Part shown: positions 11,351-25,145 of the stretch, piece after piece
How positions within the stretch are numbered: position 1 is the stretch's first letter
How the letters are laid out: every line of letters begins with the position of its first letter
NCBI GenBank assembly: GCA_033239005.1
Contig: BSQZ01000005.1
Span: forward strand, 1-64,000
Length of the DNA: 64,000 nt
Direction of reading: 5' to 3'
Origin: Lamellibrachia satsuma
Taxonomy: Eukaryota; Annelida; Polychaeta; Sabellida; Siboglinidae
Made by a program: the position numbers and the translations under genes
Notes under the pieces: model-generated
What the model was told of the DNA's origin: nothing
What the model saw: the letters and a program-made list of their open reading frames with translations, nothing else
Databases searched by the model: none

Positions 11351-12156
11351 TAATTTCACCACTAGATCTGCATAATTCAATATCAATAACATAGACTAGT
11401 AATATTATTTATGCATGTTATACACTTTGCAGCATTACAACATGAACTATGCCATATAAGAAACATTCTAATTAACTAAATTGTTTAATTAGTAGTTGTT
11501 ATATCAGTTAAATGTAAAGTTAACCTGTTTCAAGAGTTCACACCACAAATTCAGCTAAATAGGTTTACCTACTATATAAACGGGTTGTCGTGTTGTCATA
11601 GGAGGTTACAAGCTCAACATATAGGGATTGTCAGTAGTTTGGCTGGAGAACTACAGGAAGGTCTGGGGGCCGACAAATCTCTCCCCTGAGAGCTGCTCGA
11701 TATGTAACCATAAGAGACCCGGTGACTGTGGATTGGTCTCTCCAGCGACCGATAGGAGGTGCAACCAAATAGCAGATAATGCTAAGTGTCACTCACGTCA
11801 TTGGACTCTTATTTTTTAAACAAAAGTACATCGATCATTACATATTCAGATTCAGGTTATTATTCTCGATTCGCATTAGTTGGTCAATCGGCATCAGTTT
11901 TATTGTCATCGTAGCAAACGTCTGTCAATCCGTAATCAATTACATGTAAATTATTACGTTGATGTCCTTCCTTGCATTTTAGTAAATCAATGCTTTCATT
12001 ATATCACTCTACGTCACTCCCTAAACAAAAAGGCTATATAATATTAGTGTTTTATGGCACTCCAGCAAACATGCAAATTTGTTCTCATCGAAGAACAGCC
12101 AGGCGACACTGTTAAGCTAATGCTTTTTTCACACGTTTTGATTTTACTGTGCTTCT
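11351..12156. other. Array segment between promoter cluster and LINE remnant (unit 1)
   Basis: This AT-rich stretch includes a TTAATTAAC...GTTTAATTAG inverted repeat near 11470-11495. No convincing exon is seen. It is repeated in units 2 and 3. Confidence 0.4.
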
Positions 12157-12640
12157 CTACATGCAATCTAAAGTCTGACACATAAGGAAACGTCTTGCAA
12201 CATATTGTGCGCACCTAATCGATTCAAATAGACATGCAAAATTTACCCCACCAATAATAACTAACTCGGATTTACTTGCATTTAACTTTAATGTGGTCTC
12301 TGTCATCCAATGGAAGATTTTGTGAGACAATCCCTGAGCTAGTTTTGGAAGTGATTTGTATCTCATGTAGCCAAAATAGCATAGGTCTGTGATTTATTAG
12401 CATACACTTGGTGATCCAAGTTGTGACGTTGGATAACAGAGCCAAGTAGACTAGCGTAGAGAGTGAAACACCCTGAGGAACATTACGTGAAGTAGGGAGC
12501 GTAGCTGAGAAACAATTCGCTATCTTCATTCTTTTGCATCTATCAGTTAAATATTATGAGAACCAGCTCTGTTCCAGAAATGCCACACCACATTGACACA
12601 CTTTTAAGTTGTTCTGTAATGTGGCAGATAGCTTCAGCAA
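12157..12640 (-). pseudogene. Decayed L2/CR1-type LINE remnant (unit 1/2 boundary)
   Basis: This is the longer view of the remnant seen at 1-345. The minus strand gives VPQG-SLSTL, then W-TE-TLKLNASKSELVIIGG, the usual LINE RT block downstream of the YADD box. The FDTI block is lost here through a small deletion. Frames are broken. Confidence 0.65.
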
Positions 12641-13619
12641 GAAAATGGTCTCCTTCCGTACATTTCCTGGACCCACTACCCAGTGTGTAGATCCGCTCAA
12701 GTCTGGTCAATAACAGATTTAACACCTACACATGGTTCACTGAATGGTATTAATTCAGTCAACACTTGATCATTTGCTGTGTCGCCAGAACAGTCTGCAT
12801 TGATTGTCCTTAAACACTTCCAGGAGAAACCATATGGCAATATCTTCATTATGTTGGACCGTCGACTGCAACGGTATTTTTTTAATAATACAATAAGTTA
12901 TAACATTTATATAAATTAAATTTAACAAAGGTAATAATAAATACATTTGTATGTGGGCGTTTTCACGTACAGGGTACACTTTTGCCAAAATGAACTTTCC
13001 CGCATAGTATTGAAATAATTAATGGTGTAATATTAATTCAGTCTAAATATATATTCCTTGCTCACTTACCATATGCTTCTGGGAAAATCTCAGCTGATTG
13101 ATGCACAACAACCAACTCACTTCTTCGTGGTGACGTACTACTCACGAGAGATGGAGTAAAGAGCTGACCCATTGTGTCTGCAATGATATTAACAGATGTC
13201 GTCATTTCATCATCCCAAAAGCCAATAAATGAATGGGTCAAATTTTCTACAGTTTCTTTTAATGCAGGCCATGTGAATATGTTACACATTTTTTTACAAA
13301 TATCTTGTTACACATAGGTGTAAGAAAACCTGTCTACTTAAATGCTTCCTTTTCTGTCTGAATCAACCAATGGTTCCATTCCAAAAATATATATAATTCG
13401 ACCAAACATTACATCTATATTACACATCTGTTGAATACTAGTGGAATGATAGGATGAACATTTGAAGCAGTGTGCCGACGACCATAAAAGGATCAACATT
13501 TGCAGCAGTAAAAATACCCCAAAAGCCATCTTGGTGCCCCCTGGGGCAAGACAGCTACCCATATACCTGGGGCAGTTCGGTCTACAACTCCTTCCCGCGT
13601 GTTTTTAATGCAAGAGCAA

Positions 13620-13985
13620 GAGAGCTCTTTACACTTCTAGTAAGCTGTAATGTCCGTGAAAGACTAACCGGGTTGCGAGTGCAAAAATCACTTTACACTA
13701 CAAGTCAGCTGTTATATCTGTATAGAGACTCACTGGTATGTGAGTGCAATAATTATTTGACACTTTGAGTCAGTTGTATGGCTATATAAAGACTCACTGG
13801 TATGTGAGTGGAAGAATAATTTTTCAATTCGAGTCAGCTGTAATGTCGGAATAAAGACTGACTGGCTGTGAGTACAAAATCACTTACACTTTAAGCTGTG
13901 TAAAGACTGACTGGCTGTGAGTACAACAATCACTTTACACTTCAAGTAAGCTGTAATGTCTGCGTAAAGACTTTGACTTGGCTGT
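13620..13985. repeat. 64-bp minisatellite, contracted (unit 2)
   Basis: This is the same block as at 1340-1735, with at least one repeat shortened around 13860-13910. Confidence 0.7.
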
Positions 13986-14018
13986 GAGTGCAATAATCAG
14001 CATGAGCCAAGAACTTAC

Positions 14019-15823
14019 GCTGTCGATGTTCTCATCCTTGTGTGGTTTGTCCCAGGTGACACCGACGCCGTCCTGTCGTGACGTCTTTACTGCTGGTACG
14101 TCAATTGTTGTGTAATCGAAAGGCTCTGTGTCGTCCACTGATGTAGTCATGTTGTGTACTGACTTTTGTGACTGAGGTTTGATGGTGGCACCTGGAATGA
14201 TGACATCAAGTCTATACAGGCAATACATATCAGTCAGTGTTGTAATTTGATCATTATAATATTTTACAGAAATTACAAAATAACTTAATTTAGAATTTTT
14301 TTAACTGACAGAAAGCTGCTTGACCATTTAAAACAATCTATTTTCCAGAACAAAGAACGATGCTTTGGCAGTTCATTTAGAAGCATTTCCTTGTAATAAA
14401 CGACCATTTGTCTAAAAGAATTGAGAATGGTTGTACTAGTAAGTTAATATTGAAGAATTTCCCTGACAGGCAAACAGATTTGAGAGAACGGAGAAAGGAT
14501 GCACTGGCTGTTAAATGTAGTAAAATGCATATTGCCTCTCTCTCGCTGTCAGCTGTGGTTGCGACTATGACTGCTCACCTAGTTCGCAATAAGTCCTCTC
14601 CAGATTGGTCTTTCATCGGAAACTAAGTACAACTGTTTGGCGTCTATATTTTATTTTCTGCAAGTTTCCCTTTACTATGTCTTTACTATGACTAAGTTTT
14701 TGGCGACCGCTGTTTCTAGTACCTTCTGACAGTTGTGAGTGCTGTAAAAAGCTACTAAGCAACTAAGTACAACTGATCGGATCCACAAAAAAGGGGGTGT
14801 CCAGTTTTCCAATAAAAAAAGTTATTACGTATCTTAATATATAATCTAATTTACTGAAATATATAATTCTTGTAATTCTAGATCCTGTCAAATTCTAGAT
14901 CCTGACTTACCAAAGTTGTTACTGTGGATATACTGAAGGTGTGGTTCCACCCTCTCTATGGAGATAAACTTGAATGATGCCAAGGCCACTGAGCCGGGCT
15001 GTGTGCTGGTCATGCCAAGGAATCAGGTTACGTTCCACGAATGTACATGGTTGTACTCAGAGCACACTGCAAACACAGCAGTGAGCTACAGTGATTCACT
15101 TTCAATATTTCAAGGCCCTGATATTGGTAAGCCGCGTCATATCAAACTAAAGCTGATATGATCATAATCAATGCTTCAACTTGGATTACTTGAAAAGAAA
15201 ACCAAGCTTTTACTTGTATATTTTATAGAACATTGGATGTCACAGTATATGTAAATGATGGCCCACTAAAAATCAACCCATAAATGTGACATGGTCATCA
15301 TCATGAAACAAAGCTTTTTCAGGTATATTTGAATATTTTCCAAAAAAATACACTTGAGAATTGGACCTACCAGAGACGCAATGCTTCGTTGAAAACATCA
15401 CCCTGGTGATGGGATTGGTGTGTACAGAGAACGTTTTGAAGAGCTGTGGCCCTGTCCAACTGACTCTGGTTGCTGCAGAATCATTTGCACAGCTCCCGAA
15501 ATTGTCCAGTAGGCTATCTCAATACATTTCCCACTCAGGGCTGAAAACAGTCGAGCAATGGACAATACCAAAACAGCCCTGCTTCAAAGGAGCAACTTGC
15601 ACATTAGCGTAACAAATATAATCAACACATCTAAATGAGACGTTAGTCATAGTTGTAGTTGCTATGAATTAGTCAGAATTCATAACGTTTAGTTCTAACA
15701 TTCTAGTCAAATGTAGCAAGCAGGGAGACTCACCCGTTGTGGGGGCGAGATAGACACTGAGGGCTGTAACACAGTCCCTACTATGGTATCTCTCCTTCAT
15801 ACGCAGCGGGAACGTCTGCATGT
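14019..15823 (-). CDS. Unidentified multi-exon gene, second copy (unit 2)
   Basis: Exons 15823-15734, 15472-15371, 14988-14911 and 14191-14019 match the unit 1 chain with the same donors and acceptors and no stop in the joined frame. The first exon differs by at least two amino-acid changes (MQTFPLR versus MQKFLLR). Units 1 and 2 are the only copies in the window that keep all four exons, so they are the best candidates for expressed genes. Confidence 0.48.
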
Positions 15824-16217
15824 CTGTAGGTAGCACGCAGAAACAACAACACTCAATCAGCTTTAGTTTTCAATGTCTGCATACACATATTCTGTGTACT
15901 ATATCTAACATATCAAGAAGTTTATGTTGGTCTGTCAGTTGTGTCCTATTCCCCTTGTGCCGAACATGGAGGGTCAAATGGGAACCGTCCATATGAGCCC
16001 CCGGGGGTGGGGATTAAATTTTAAAAAGATTTTATTTTGTTTTCTATGTCATCATAAAGATAATAAATATGGCTGCCTTTTTCATCTCGATACCAGCATT
16101 ACACCAACTACTGTCCTGTCAGTACACCAGCTTATATTAACTGTGTGGCCGTGATGAGAGTCCTTGTTGACCACCACTGTCTCCGGGCCTGGGAAGCTTT
16201 GGTGGAATCTGATCTGG

Positions 16218-17140
16218 GTTGTCGGAAGAGTTTCCAGTTAACATCGGTTAGAGGCAAGGAAGTGACCCATTATTCTTTATCATGGTGGTGGCACTAATCA
16301 GCAGGAAGATCAGCATGAAGGACGTTCTCAGGAAGGGGATGTATGCAAACGATCTGGCCATGATAGCAGACAAAAAACAAGAACTACAGGAAGTGTTGGA
16401 GGAATGGAAGAGGGTGTTCAAGAAGCACGGACCGATAATGAGCCGGGAGAAGACAGAAGAGATGTGGGTTTGACATCAGAGAGAGGACTTGAACATTACT
16501 TTGGATGATAAGGAGTTCAACCAAGTGGATGGCTTTGTGTAACTTGGAGGAATGGTTAATGAGGATGAGCATTCAGAGGTAGAAATGCGATGCCGGATAC
16601 AACAGGGAGCGAATGCTCGGGGAAAGGTAGAGGGAGTCATGTTGGACAGAAACATTTTGAAAAAGCTGAAAAGGAAAGTCCTTAGAGCATGTGTTACACA
16701 AGCATGCCTTAATCTGTATCTGGAGACAGTGGCGTTGACAGAACAACAACAGCAGCTGCAAGGTTGGTTTTGGTTTTGTCGAATAACACGAACAAAGAGG
16801 GTTGACGAAAGAAGGATGAACGACCTGAGGAAATATGTGATGCAACAAAACAGTTCAACAGGAAGATTGGTGAGAAGCAAGGTGAAATGGGCAGGCCACA
16901 TTGTAAGGATGGATACAGACATACTAGTAAAGAGAGTGGAAGAGAAAGGTGAAAAAACATCAAGGATGCAAGAAAAGGGGAATGAACAGCTAAGATCGAA
17001 GGACTGCGTGAGGTGGGATTTGAGAAGATCAGGGGAAGATGAAAGATGGAGAGGGGAAGATGAAAGATGGAGAGGGGGCAGCCGATAGAAAAGTATGGAA
17101 AGAAAAAACAGAAAGAGTGACTCGACAATATTTTACCTGA
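16218..17140 (+). pseudogene. LINE reverse transcriptase remnant, copy 4
   Basis: This is the positional counterpart of copy 1: same truncated left edge and nearly identical sequence, with the same internal stops. Confidence 0.85.
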
Positions 17141-17948
17141 ACCTAACCCATGAACATCAGTGAAAAAAGAGGAAAAGCACCGTTAGTTTGGTAAAAAAAA
17201 GTTATGTTTAATAAATCCAATAATATGGTCAACATTTTCATAAGCACTGTATAAATTGCTTATGAGAAAAAACATTATTTCAATAGAATATTTGCTAAAT
17301 ATTTACAAAATCAATCTCTCATATGTATCTCTGTTTGAGCAATATGCATTTTACCATATCGTTGTACTCATATAAACGACGCACTCTTCTTGACTAAAGC
17401 ATGCTCATAAAAATCAAATATCCTTTGACAAGAAGGATGTACAGTGAAAGTATAAATAAAAACATTAAACAAATCAATCTGGTTACCAAAACATAAGCCA
17501 TTACTACTCAGCGCAAATACTGATTTATTAGAACAACTGTAAAAGTTAGTTTCTCAATCTAATGTGACATTCTCCCCTCCCCCACAATTCATTGTTACAG
17601 TTTTTGCAATGTCTGTTTCACTCATAATCCAATGAATTTGCAAGAGCACCATAAATGGCCTGCTTCCAAGGCGGTTATGTCTACTTATGACACCAACCTG
17701 TACCAACACACAAAGTGGGGATAGGCAAGCCCGATCCGATAGAAGTGACCCTTGATATTGTTCACTCTCGGTCCACCAAAATTGTTCCTGGCTGCTGCAG
17801 CGCCTGTAAAAAGACCTAAAGTAAAGGCATGTTTATGTTTACACAGCACTGTATCCACTCATTGGGATTGTTCAACGTGCTTAACAGTTCACTCCCTGGC
17901 TGACCTGTTCATTCCAACACATTTTGTACTTATCTGGGAGTCTGACTT

Positions 17949-18974
17949 TGTAATGAGTTGGTTGTATTTAGTCAGTTCTGTGTCATGGCGTGCAACACCC
18001 AGAACTGTCATGTTCCTGAGAACAAAAAGAAGAGTTGTGGTTGGATATGGGTTGTCGGAAGAGTTTAAAGTTAACATCGGTTAGAGGCAAGGAAATGACC
18101 CTTTACTCTGTATCATGGTGGTGGCACTAATCAGCAGGAAGATCAGCATGAAGGATGATCTCAGGAAGGGGATGTATACAAACAATCTGGCCATGATAGC
18201 AGACAAAAAATAAGAACTACAGGAAGTGTTGAAGGATTGGAAGGGGGTGTTCAAGAAGCACGGACCGATAATGAGCCGGGAGAAGACAGAAGAGATGTGG
18301 GTTTGACATCAGAGAGAGGACTTGAACATTAGTTTGGATGATAAGGAGTTCAACCAAGTGGATGGCTTTGTGTAACTTGGAGGAATGGTTAATGAGGATG
18401 GGCATTCAGAGGTAGAAATGCGATGTCGGATACAACAGGGAGCGAATGCTCGGGGAAAGGTAGAGGGAGTCATGTTGGACAGAAACATTTTGAAAAAGCT
18501 GAAAAGGAAAGTCCTTAGAGCATGTGTTACACAAGCATGCCTTAATCTGTATCTGGAGACAGTGGCGTTGACAGAACAACAACAGCAGCTGCAAGGTTGG
18601 TTCTGGTTTTGTCGAATAACACGAACAAAGAGGGTTGACGAAAGAAGGATGAAAGACCTGAGGAAATATGTGATGCAACAAAACAGTTCAACAGGAAGAT
18701 TGGTGAGAAGCAAGGTGAAATGGGCAGGCCACATTGTAAAGATGGATACAGACATACTAGTAAAGAGAGTGGAAGAGAAAGGTGAAAAAACATCAAGGAT
18801 GCAAGAAAAGGGGAACGAACAGCTAAGATCGAAGGACTGCGTGAGGTGGGATATGAGAAGATCGGGGTAAGATGAAAGATGGAGAGGAGGAAGATGAAAG
18901 ATGGAGAGGGGGCAGCCGATAGAAAACTATGGAAAGAAAAAACAGAAAGAGTGAAACGACAATATTTTACCTGA
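17949..18974 (+). pseudogene. LINE reverse transcriptase remnant, copy 5
   Basis: The layout and shared stops match the other copies. It has a private TAA near 18210 (AAATAAGAAC) and a YTNNLAMIAD catalytic region. Confidence 0.85.
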
Positions 18975-19457
18975 ACCTAACCCATGAACATCAGTGAAAA
19001 AAGAGGAAAAGCACCGTTAGTTTGGTAAAAAAAAAGTTATGTTTAATAAATCCAATAATATGGTCAACATTTTCATAAGCAGTGTATAAATTGCTTATGA
19101 GAAAAAACATTATTTCAATAGAATATTTGCTAAATATTTACAAAATCAATCTCTCATATGTATCTTTGTTTGAGCAATATGCATTTTACCATATGGTTGT
19201 ACTCATATAAACGACGTACTTTTCTTGACTACAGCATGCTCATAAAAAATCAAATATCCTTTGACAAGAAGGATGTTCAGTGAAAGTATAAATAAAAACA
19301 TTAAACAAATCAATCTGGTTACCAAAACATAAGCCATTACTACTCAGCGCAAATACTGATTTATTAGAACAACTGTGAGCTCACTGTAAATCCAACACGC
19401 CGCTAACTTTGTCTATTGCCAGGGCGGCTTCGCGATAATCTCGCGCTAAGTTTGCAG

Positions 19458-19746
19458 TCAACTGTTGAAACACGTCGAAGACGAGTGGGGATTGCGTCTC
19501 TACGTCGGTGATCGCGACGACGTCGGCGCCTCGAAAATAGGAGGCTTCGACAACGGCGACAATGTGGTCGTATGTTTGATGCGACAGTTCATCGACGACA
19601 GCGAACTCATGACGACGGCGCTCGGCAGCATCAAACCGCTGCCCAAATACATATTTGTCTTGCTCGACGTCACCCAATCTTCATCCATTCGCCCACGTCT
19701 ACAGCAACTGCTCTTACAAGACTCTGCCTCCATCCAGGTCAAGTGA
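19458..19746 (+). CDS. TIR-domain terminal exon (unit 2)
   Basis: The exon has the same frame and product as the unit 1 TIR exon, with the same TTTGCAG acceptor. Just upstream of that acceptor, the base difference CTAAG for CTTAG makes an in-frame TAA. If the exon began at about 19424 instead, it would be interrupted; that favours the TTTGCAG acceptor as the true start. The overlapping minus-strand frame (19381-19677) is a shadow caused by GC-rich codons. Confidence 0.68.
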
Positions 19747-19974
19747 AGCACTGATGCACGACTCCGACGTCTCTTTGATGCGATACCAATGCTAGTTTCG
19801 TTCCAGGACACACGTTAGATGATGTAAACATTATAGCAAACAATCAATCATCTTTGATATAGCATTCAACGCTCCCCATCAAAGACACCGCGTGCGACAC
19901 AAGTGTTGACTTTGTACCAGGATACACGTGTGTAACAAACACTGATACGCAGACACGCTTCCCTGCCGACGTTT

Positions 19975-19980
19975 AATAAA
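19975..19980 (+). terminator. Poly(A) signal AATAAA for the TIR exon (unit 2)
   Basis: AATAAA lies about 230 bases after the stop, at the same place as in unit 1. Confidence 0.48.
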
Positions 19981-21769
19981 AGCCACATGCCGTGATATGA
20001 GCTGGTATGCGCATTGAGCTATAGAGGCCTATGTTGCACCATTTGTTTTTGCGCGGTTTATTATTTTACTTTTCGTACTAGTGTTAGCAGTAAGATGCGC
20101 GCATGAGTAAGCTACAGCGTGGTGCGAACCATGGCCATATTAAATATTGCTAAACACTTGTACATGTCTGCATTAACAAACAAACGGCATATCTCCCTAC
20201 CGCGCTGCCTCCTCTCCCTTCCTCGCTTCTTCTCTGACCCTTCTCCTTCTCTCCCATCGAATGGGGCGTGACAACGTTCCAGATAGAACGTCAGGCTCCC
20301 AGTCGTGAAAACCCTAGCTTGAACCGTCTTGCTGCCGTTTCGAAGCTTTGGCAATTTGTTTCACCGAACGTTGCCACAGCTCATTCGTTTGTATGAATGA
20401 GTATCTGGCTATATGCAGTGGTGATTATACGTACGAATGGTCTTCGAGCAGTAACTGCAGAATGACTGAGTGCTTCCCAGAGAAGTCGAGATGGAGTTGG
20501 AATGAACAGGTGTGCTAGGGGTGAAGTGTAAAACACTTTGAACACTGAACGTACACTAACTGATGCGTACTATTATTTTTTGGTGTAACCATGTTGAGAA
20601 AATTGCTGTAAACAGAACGATTACGTATCCTCAATAGAACAACACGCATGTGTCGATACAATTAGGATACCAGAGTAATTGCGACATAGAAATAACGCTA
20701 TTCTAAGTGAGGATTACAAAATCATTCAGGGCGTTGACAAGTGTCAAGGCGTGGTGCTCCAATAGATTATGTTATGCAAACAGGACAACGCCGTCCGAGC
20801 GCATGGACAATGCGTGTCGTAGTTCGTTGATTACTTCCGCCAGCACAGACAACAGACCACAATGGTTCATTCCTGTTTACCAGCCAGCATGCGGGGAGTT
20901 CTTGCATTTAGCGTGTCTTATATAGCAATCCATGCGAAGTTGGTGATTCTTCTTCCAAAAATTGGTATACGGTGTACGGCCTACCATGACCGAAGAATGA
21001 TCAATTGGAGAAATATGGAGGAGTGTGCAAGATAGCATTTCGTGAGCTACATCCGTGTTGGAGTGCATGTTATCTGCTTCAACATACGTTGTATATCAAT
21101 AGCACACGCTGCGTGCTTCCTGTGGTGTTCTCTGTAAAAGCTGATCTCATCTAGATAGGTAGAAATGCATTGCGTTGACAGCCAGTCGGACGAAATTGGT
21201 GAAGAAAGAGATGATTCGAGACAGCTACTAACAAAAGGAGCATTATAAACAGGGACTTTGTGACCTACCAGAATGCGGAAGGTTTGTGTATAAACATTGT
21301 TTGGCTTTGTAGATAAATAATATCTATACTACGGAGTACACATATTTGATATGGTTTTAATTCTGATACATATTTTATTCATTCTACAAACGATTGATAA
21401 TTTCATATGGAGTTTTGATTAATGTATTGGGACAGATTACTTATGAGTGACAACTATGTTTTTCTGCTTCTGATGCAACTCATGACTGTGTATTAGTCGC
21501 ACGAAAATTTGGCTAGACTGTTGCTGGCAAGGAGACGAGACACTTTCTATGCGTTTTGGCTTATTGTTGGCTAACGTAACAGTTAACAAAGTAACGGCGG
21601 TGGGAATTGCTAGATGCATAGATAATAAACAGACATACCAGTTATCACAACTGTTCGATGATACTATTGCCAATATAATAAACCTTTTCCACTTGGAGTG
21701 TGTTGTATTCCTAAGACAGGGTTTTGTAGGGTTGTTGATATCAATTACACGGCCAACGTTCTAGTAGAC

Positions 21770-21804
21770 GCCATCTTAGAGTGATCACTTCCGGCGCATG
21801 CGCA
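21770..21804 (-). promoter_or_regulatory. YY1-ETS-NRF1 promoter-like cluster (unit 2)
   Basis: The three motifs and their spacing are identical to unit 1. Confidence 0.55.
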
Positions 21805-22609
21805 TAATTTCACCACTAGATCTGCATAATTCAATATCAATAACATAGACTAGTAATATTATTTATGCATGTTATACACTTTGCAGCATTACAACATGAA
21901 CTATGCCATATAAGAAACATTCTAATTAACTAAATTGTTTAATTAGTAGTTGTTATATCAGTTAAATGTAAAGTTAACCTGTTTCAAGAGTTCACACCAC
22001 AAATTCAGCTAAATAGGTTTACCTACTATATAAACGGGTTGTCGTGTTGTCATAGGAGGTTACAAGCTCAACATATAGGGATTGTCAGTAGTTTGGCTGG
22101 AGAACTACAGGAAGGTCTGGGGGCCGACAAATCTCTCCCCTGAGAGCTGCTCGATATGTAACCATAAGAGAACCGGTGACTGTGGATTGGTCTCTCCAGC
22201 GACCGATAGGAGGTGCAACCAAATAGCAGATAATGCTAAGTGTCACTCACGTCATTGGACTCTTATTTTTTAAACAAAAGTACATCGATCATTACATATT
22301 CAGATTCAGGTTATTATTCTCGATTCGCATTAGTTGGTCAATCGGCATCAGTTTTATTGTCATCGTAGCAAACGTCTGTCAATCCGTAATCAATTACATG
22401 TAAATTATTACGTTGATGTCCTTCCTTGCATTTTAGTAAATCAATGCTTTCATTATATCACTCTACGTCACTCCCTAAACAAAAAGGCTATATAATATTA
22501 GTGTTTTATGGCACTCCAGCAAACATGCAAATTTGTTCTCATCGAAGAACAGCCAGGCGACACTGTTAAGCTAATGCTTTCCACACGTTTTGATTTTACT
22601 GTGCTTCTC

Positions 22610-23105
22610 TACATGCAATCTAAAGTCTGACACATAAGGAAACGTCTTGCAACATATTGTGCGCACCTAATCGATTCAAATAGACATGCAAAATTTACCC
22701 CACCAATAATAACTAACTCGGATTTACTTGCATTTAACTTTAATGTGGTCTCTGTCATCCAATGGAAGATTTTGTGGAGACAATCCCTGAGCTAGTTTTG
22801 GAAGTGATTTGTATCTCATGTAGCCAAAATAGCATAGGTCTGTGATTTATTAGCATACACTTGGTGATCCAAGTTGTGACGTTGGATAACTGAGCCAAGT
22901 AGAGTAGCGTAGAGAGTGAAACACCCTGAGGAACATTACGTGAAGTAGGGAGCGTAGCTGAGAAACAATTCGCTATCTTCATTCTTTTGCATCTATCAGT
23001 TAAATATTATGAGAACCAGCTCTGTTCCAGATATGCCACACCACATTGACACACTTTTAATAAGTTGTCCTGTGACCAATGGTATCAAATGCGGCAGATA
23101 GCTTC
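22610..23105 (-). pseudogene. Decayed L2/CR1-type LINE remnant (unit 2/3 boundary)
   Basis: This copy retains the FDTI-like block near 23071-23090 on the minus strand, the VPQG block, and the downstream KLN-SKSE block. It carries the same frame breaks as the other units. Confidence 0.62.
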
Positions 23106-24099
23106 AGCAAGAAAATGGTCTCCTTCCATACACTTCCTGGACCCACTACCCAGTGTGTAGATCCGCTCAAGTCTGGTCAATAACAGATTTAACACCTACA
23201 CATGGTTCACTGAATGGTATTAATTCAGTCAACACTTGATCATTTGCTGTGTCGCCAGAACAGTCTGCATTGATTGTCCTTAAACACTTCCAGGAGAAAC
23301 CATATGGCAATATCTTCATTATGTTGGACCGTCGACTGCAACGGTATTTTTTTTAATAATACAATAAGTTATAACATTTATATAAATTAAATTTAACAAA
23401 GGTAATAATAAATACATTTGTATGTGGGCGTTTTCACGTACAGGGTACACTTTTGCCAAAATGAACTTTCCCGCATAGTATTGAAATAATTAATGGTGTA
23501 ATATTAATTCAGTCTAAATATATATTCCTTGCTCACTTACCATATGCTTCTGGGAAAATCTCAGCTGATTGATGCACAACAACCAACTCACTTCTTCGTG
23601 GTGACGTACTACTCACGAGAGATGGAGTAAAGAGCTGACCCATTGTGTCTGCAATGATATTAACAGATGTCGTCATTTCATCATCCCAAAAGCCAATAAA
23701 TGAATGGGTCAAATTTTCTACAGTTTCTTTTAATGCAGGCCATGTGAATATGTTACACATTTTTTTTACAAATATCTTGTTACACATAGGTGTAAGAAAA
23801 CCTGTCTACTTAAATGCTTCCTTTTCTGTCTGAATCAACCAATGGTTCCATTCCAAAAATATATATAATTCGACCAAACATTACATCTATATTACACATC
23901 TGTTGAATACTAGTGGAATGATAGGATGAACATTTGAAGCAGTGTGCCGACGACCATAAAAGGATCAACATTTGCAGCAGTAAAAATACCCCAAAAAGCC
24001 ATCTTGGTGCCCCCTGGGGCAAGACAGCTACCCATATACCTGGGGCAGTTCGCTCTACAACTCCTTCCCGCGTGTTTTTAATGCAAGAGCAAGAGAGCT

Positions 24100-24490
24100 C
24101 TTTACACTTCTAGTAAGCTGTAATGTCCGTGAAAGACTAACCGGGTTGCGAGTGCAAAAATCACTTTACACTACAAGTCAGCTGTTATATCTGTATAGAG
24201 ACTCACTGGTATGTGAGTGCAATAATTATTTGACACTTTGAGTCAGTTGTATGGCCTATATAAAGACTCACTGGTATGTGAGTGGAAGAATAATTTTTCA
24301 ATTCGAGTCAGCTGTAATGTCGGAATAAAGACTGACTTGGCTGTGAGTACAATAATCACTTTACACTTCAAGTAAGCTGTAATATCTGTGTAAAGTCTGA
24401 CTGGGCTGTGAGTACAACAATCACTTTACACTTCAAGTAAGCTGTAATGTCCGCGTAAAGACTGACTTGGCTGTGAGTGCAATAATCAGC
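24100..24490. repeat. 64-bp minisatellite (unit 3)
   Basis: This is the same block as in unit 1, about six copies, just upstream of the deletion junction at 24526. Confidence 0.7.
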
Positions 24491-24507
24491 ATGAGCCAAG
24501 AACTTAC

Positions 24508-24526
24508 GCTGTCGATGTTCTCATCC
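24508..24526 (-). pseudogene. Truncated exon remnant of the unidentified gene (unit 3)
   Basis: Only the donor end of the exon matching 1747-1919 survives; the donor is intact at 24502-24507. At about 24526 the sequence switches to the interior of a 1.83-kb sub-repeat, so the rest of this exon and the three exons above it are gone. This gene copy should be non-functional. Confidence 0.6.
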
Positions 24527-25145
24527 TTCTGTTTGAGCAATATGCATTTTACAATATGGTTGTACTCATATAAACGACGTACTCTTCTTGACTACAGTAT
24601 GCTCATAAAAATCAAATATCCTTTGACAAGAAGGATGTTCAGTGAAAGTATAAATAAAAACATTAAACAAATCAATCTGGTTACCAAAACATCAGCCATT
24701 ACTACTCAGCGCAAATACTGATTTATTAGAACAACTGTAAAAGTTAGTTTCTCAATCTAATGTGACATTCTCCCCTCCCCCACAATTCATTGTTACAGTT
24801 TTTGCAATGTCTGTTTCACTCATAATCCAATGAATTTGCAAGAGCACCATAAATGGCCTGCTTCCAAGGCGGTTATGTCTACTTATGACACCAACCTGTA
24901 CCAACACACAAAGTGGGGATAGGCAATACCGATCCGATAGAAGTGACCTTTATATTGCTCACTCTCGGTCCACCAAAATTGTTCCTGGCTGCCGCAGCAC
25001 CTGTAAAAAGACCTAAAGCAAAGGCATGTTTATGTTTAAACAGCACTGTATCCACGCATTGGGATTGTTCAACGTGCTTAACAGTTCACTCTCTGGCTGA
25101 CCTGTTCATTCCAACACATTTTGTACTTATCTGGGAGTCTGACTT

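Larger units (their letters stand above)
1..12310. repeat. Tandem array unit 1 (12.3 kb)
   Basis: The first bases of the window recur almost exactly at 12311, 22763 and 35336, which defines a tandem array in this phase. Unit 1 contains a LINE remnant (1-345), minus-strand gene exons (779-3553), three 1.83-kb sub-repeats (3945-8923), a TIR exon (9005-9293) and a promoter-like cluster (11316-11350). Identity to units 2 and 3 is very high by eye, mostly single substitutions and short indels. The start is arbitrary because the window begins here; the true array edge lies to the left. Confidence 0.93.
16216..19376. repeat. Nested tandem array of 1.83-kb sub-repeat, two copies (unit 2)
   Basis: Landmarks are at 16282 and 18115 (spacing 1833). 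Left and right edges are the same as in unit 1, so unit duplication came after the first sub-repeat was formed, or copies have since been lost or homogenised. Confidence 0.92.
12311..22762. repeat. Tandem array unit 2 (10.45 kb)
   Basis: This is a direct copy of unit 1, shorter because it has only two 1.83-kb sub-repeats (16216-19376) instead of three. It carries a private deletion of about 17 bp near 12607, compared with 308-324 of unit 1, and a contracted 64-bp minisatellite near 13860-13900. Its exon chain (14019-15823) and TIR exon (19458-19746) line up with those of unit 1 at a nearly constant offset of about 12270 in the first 4 kb. Confidence 0.93.

Noticed and set aside
19381..19677. 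98-residue minus-strand frame over the TIR exon
   Set aside because: The plus-strand frame carries the ordered TIR motifs and a splice acceptor. The minus frame has no family resemblance and is a GC-rich shadow.
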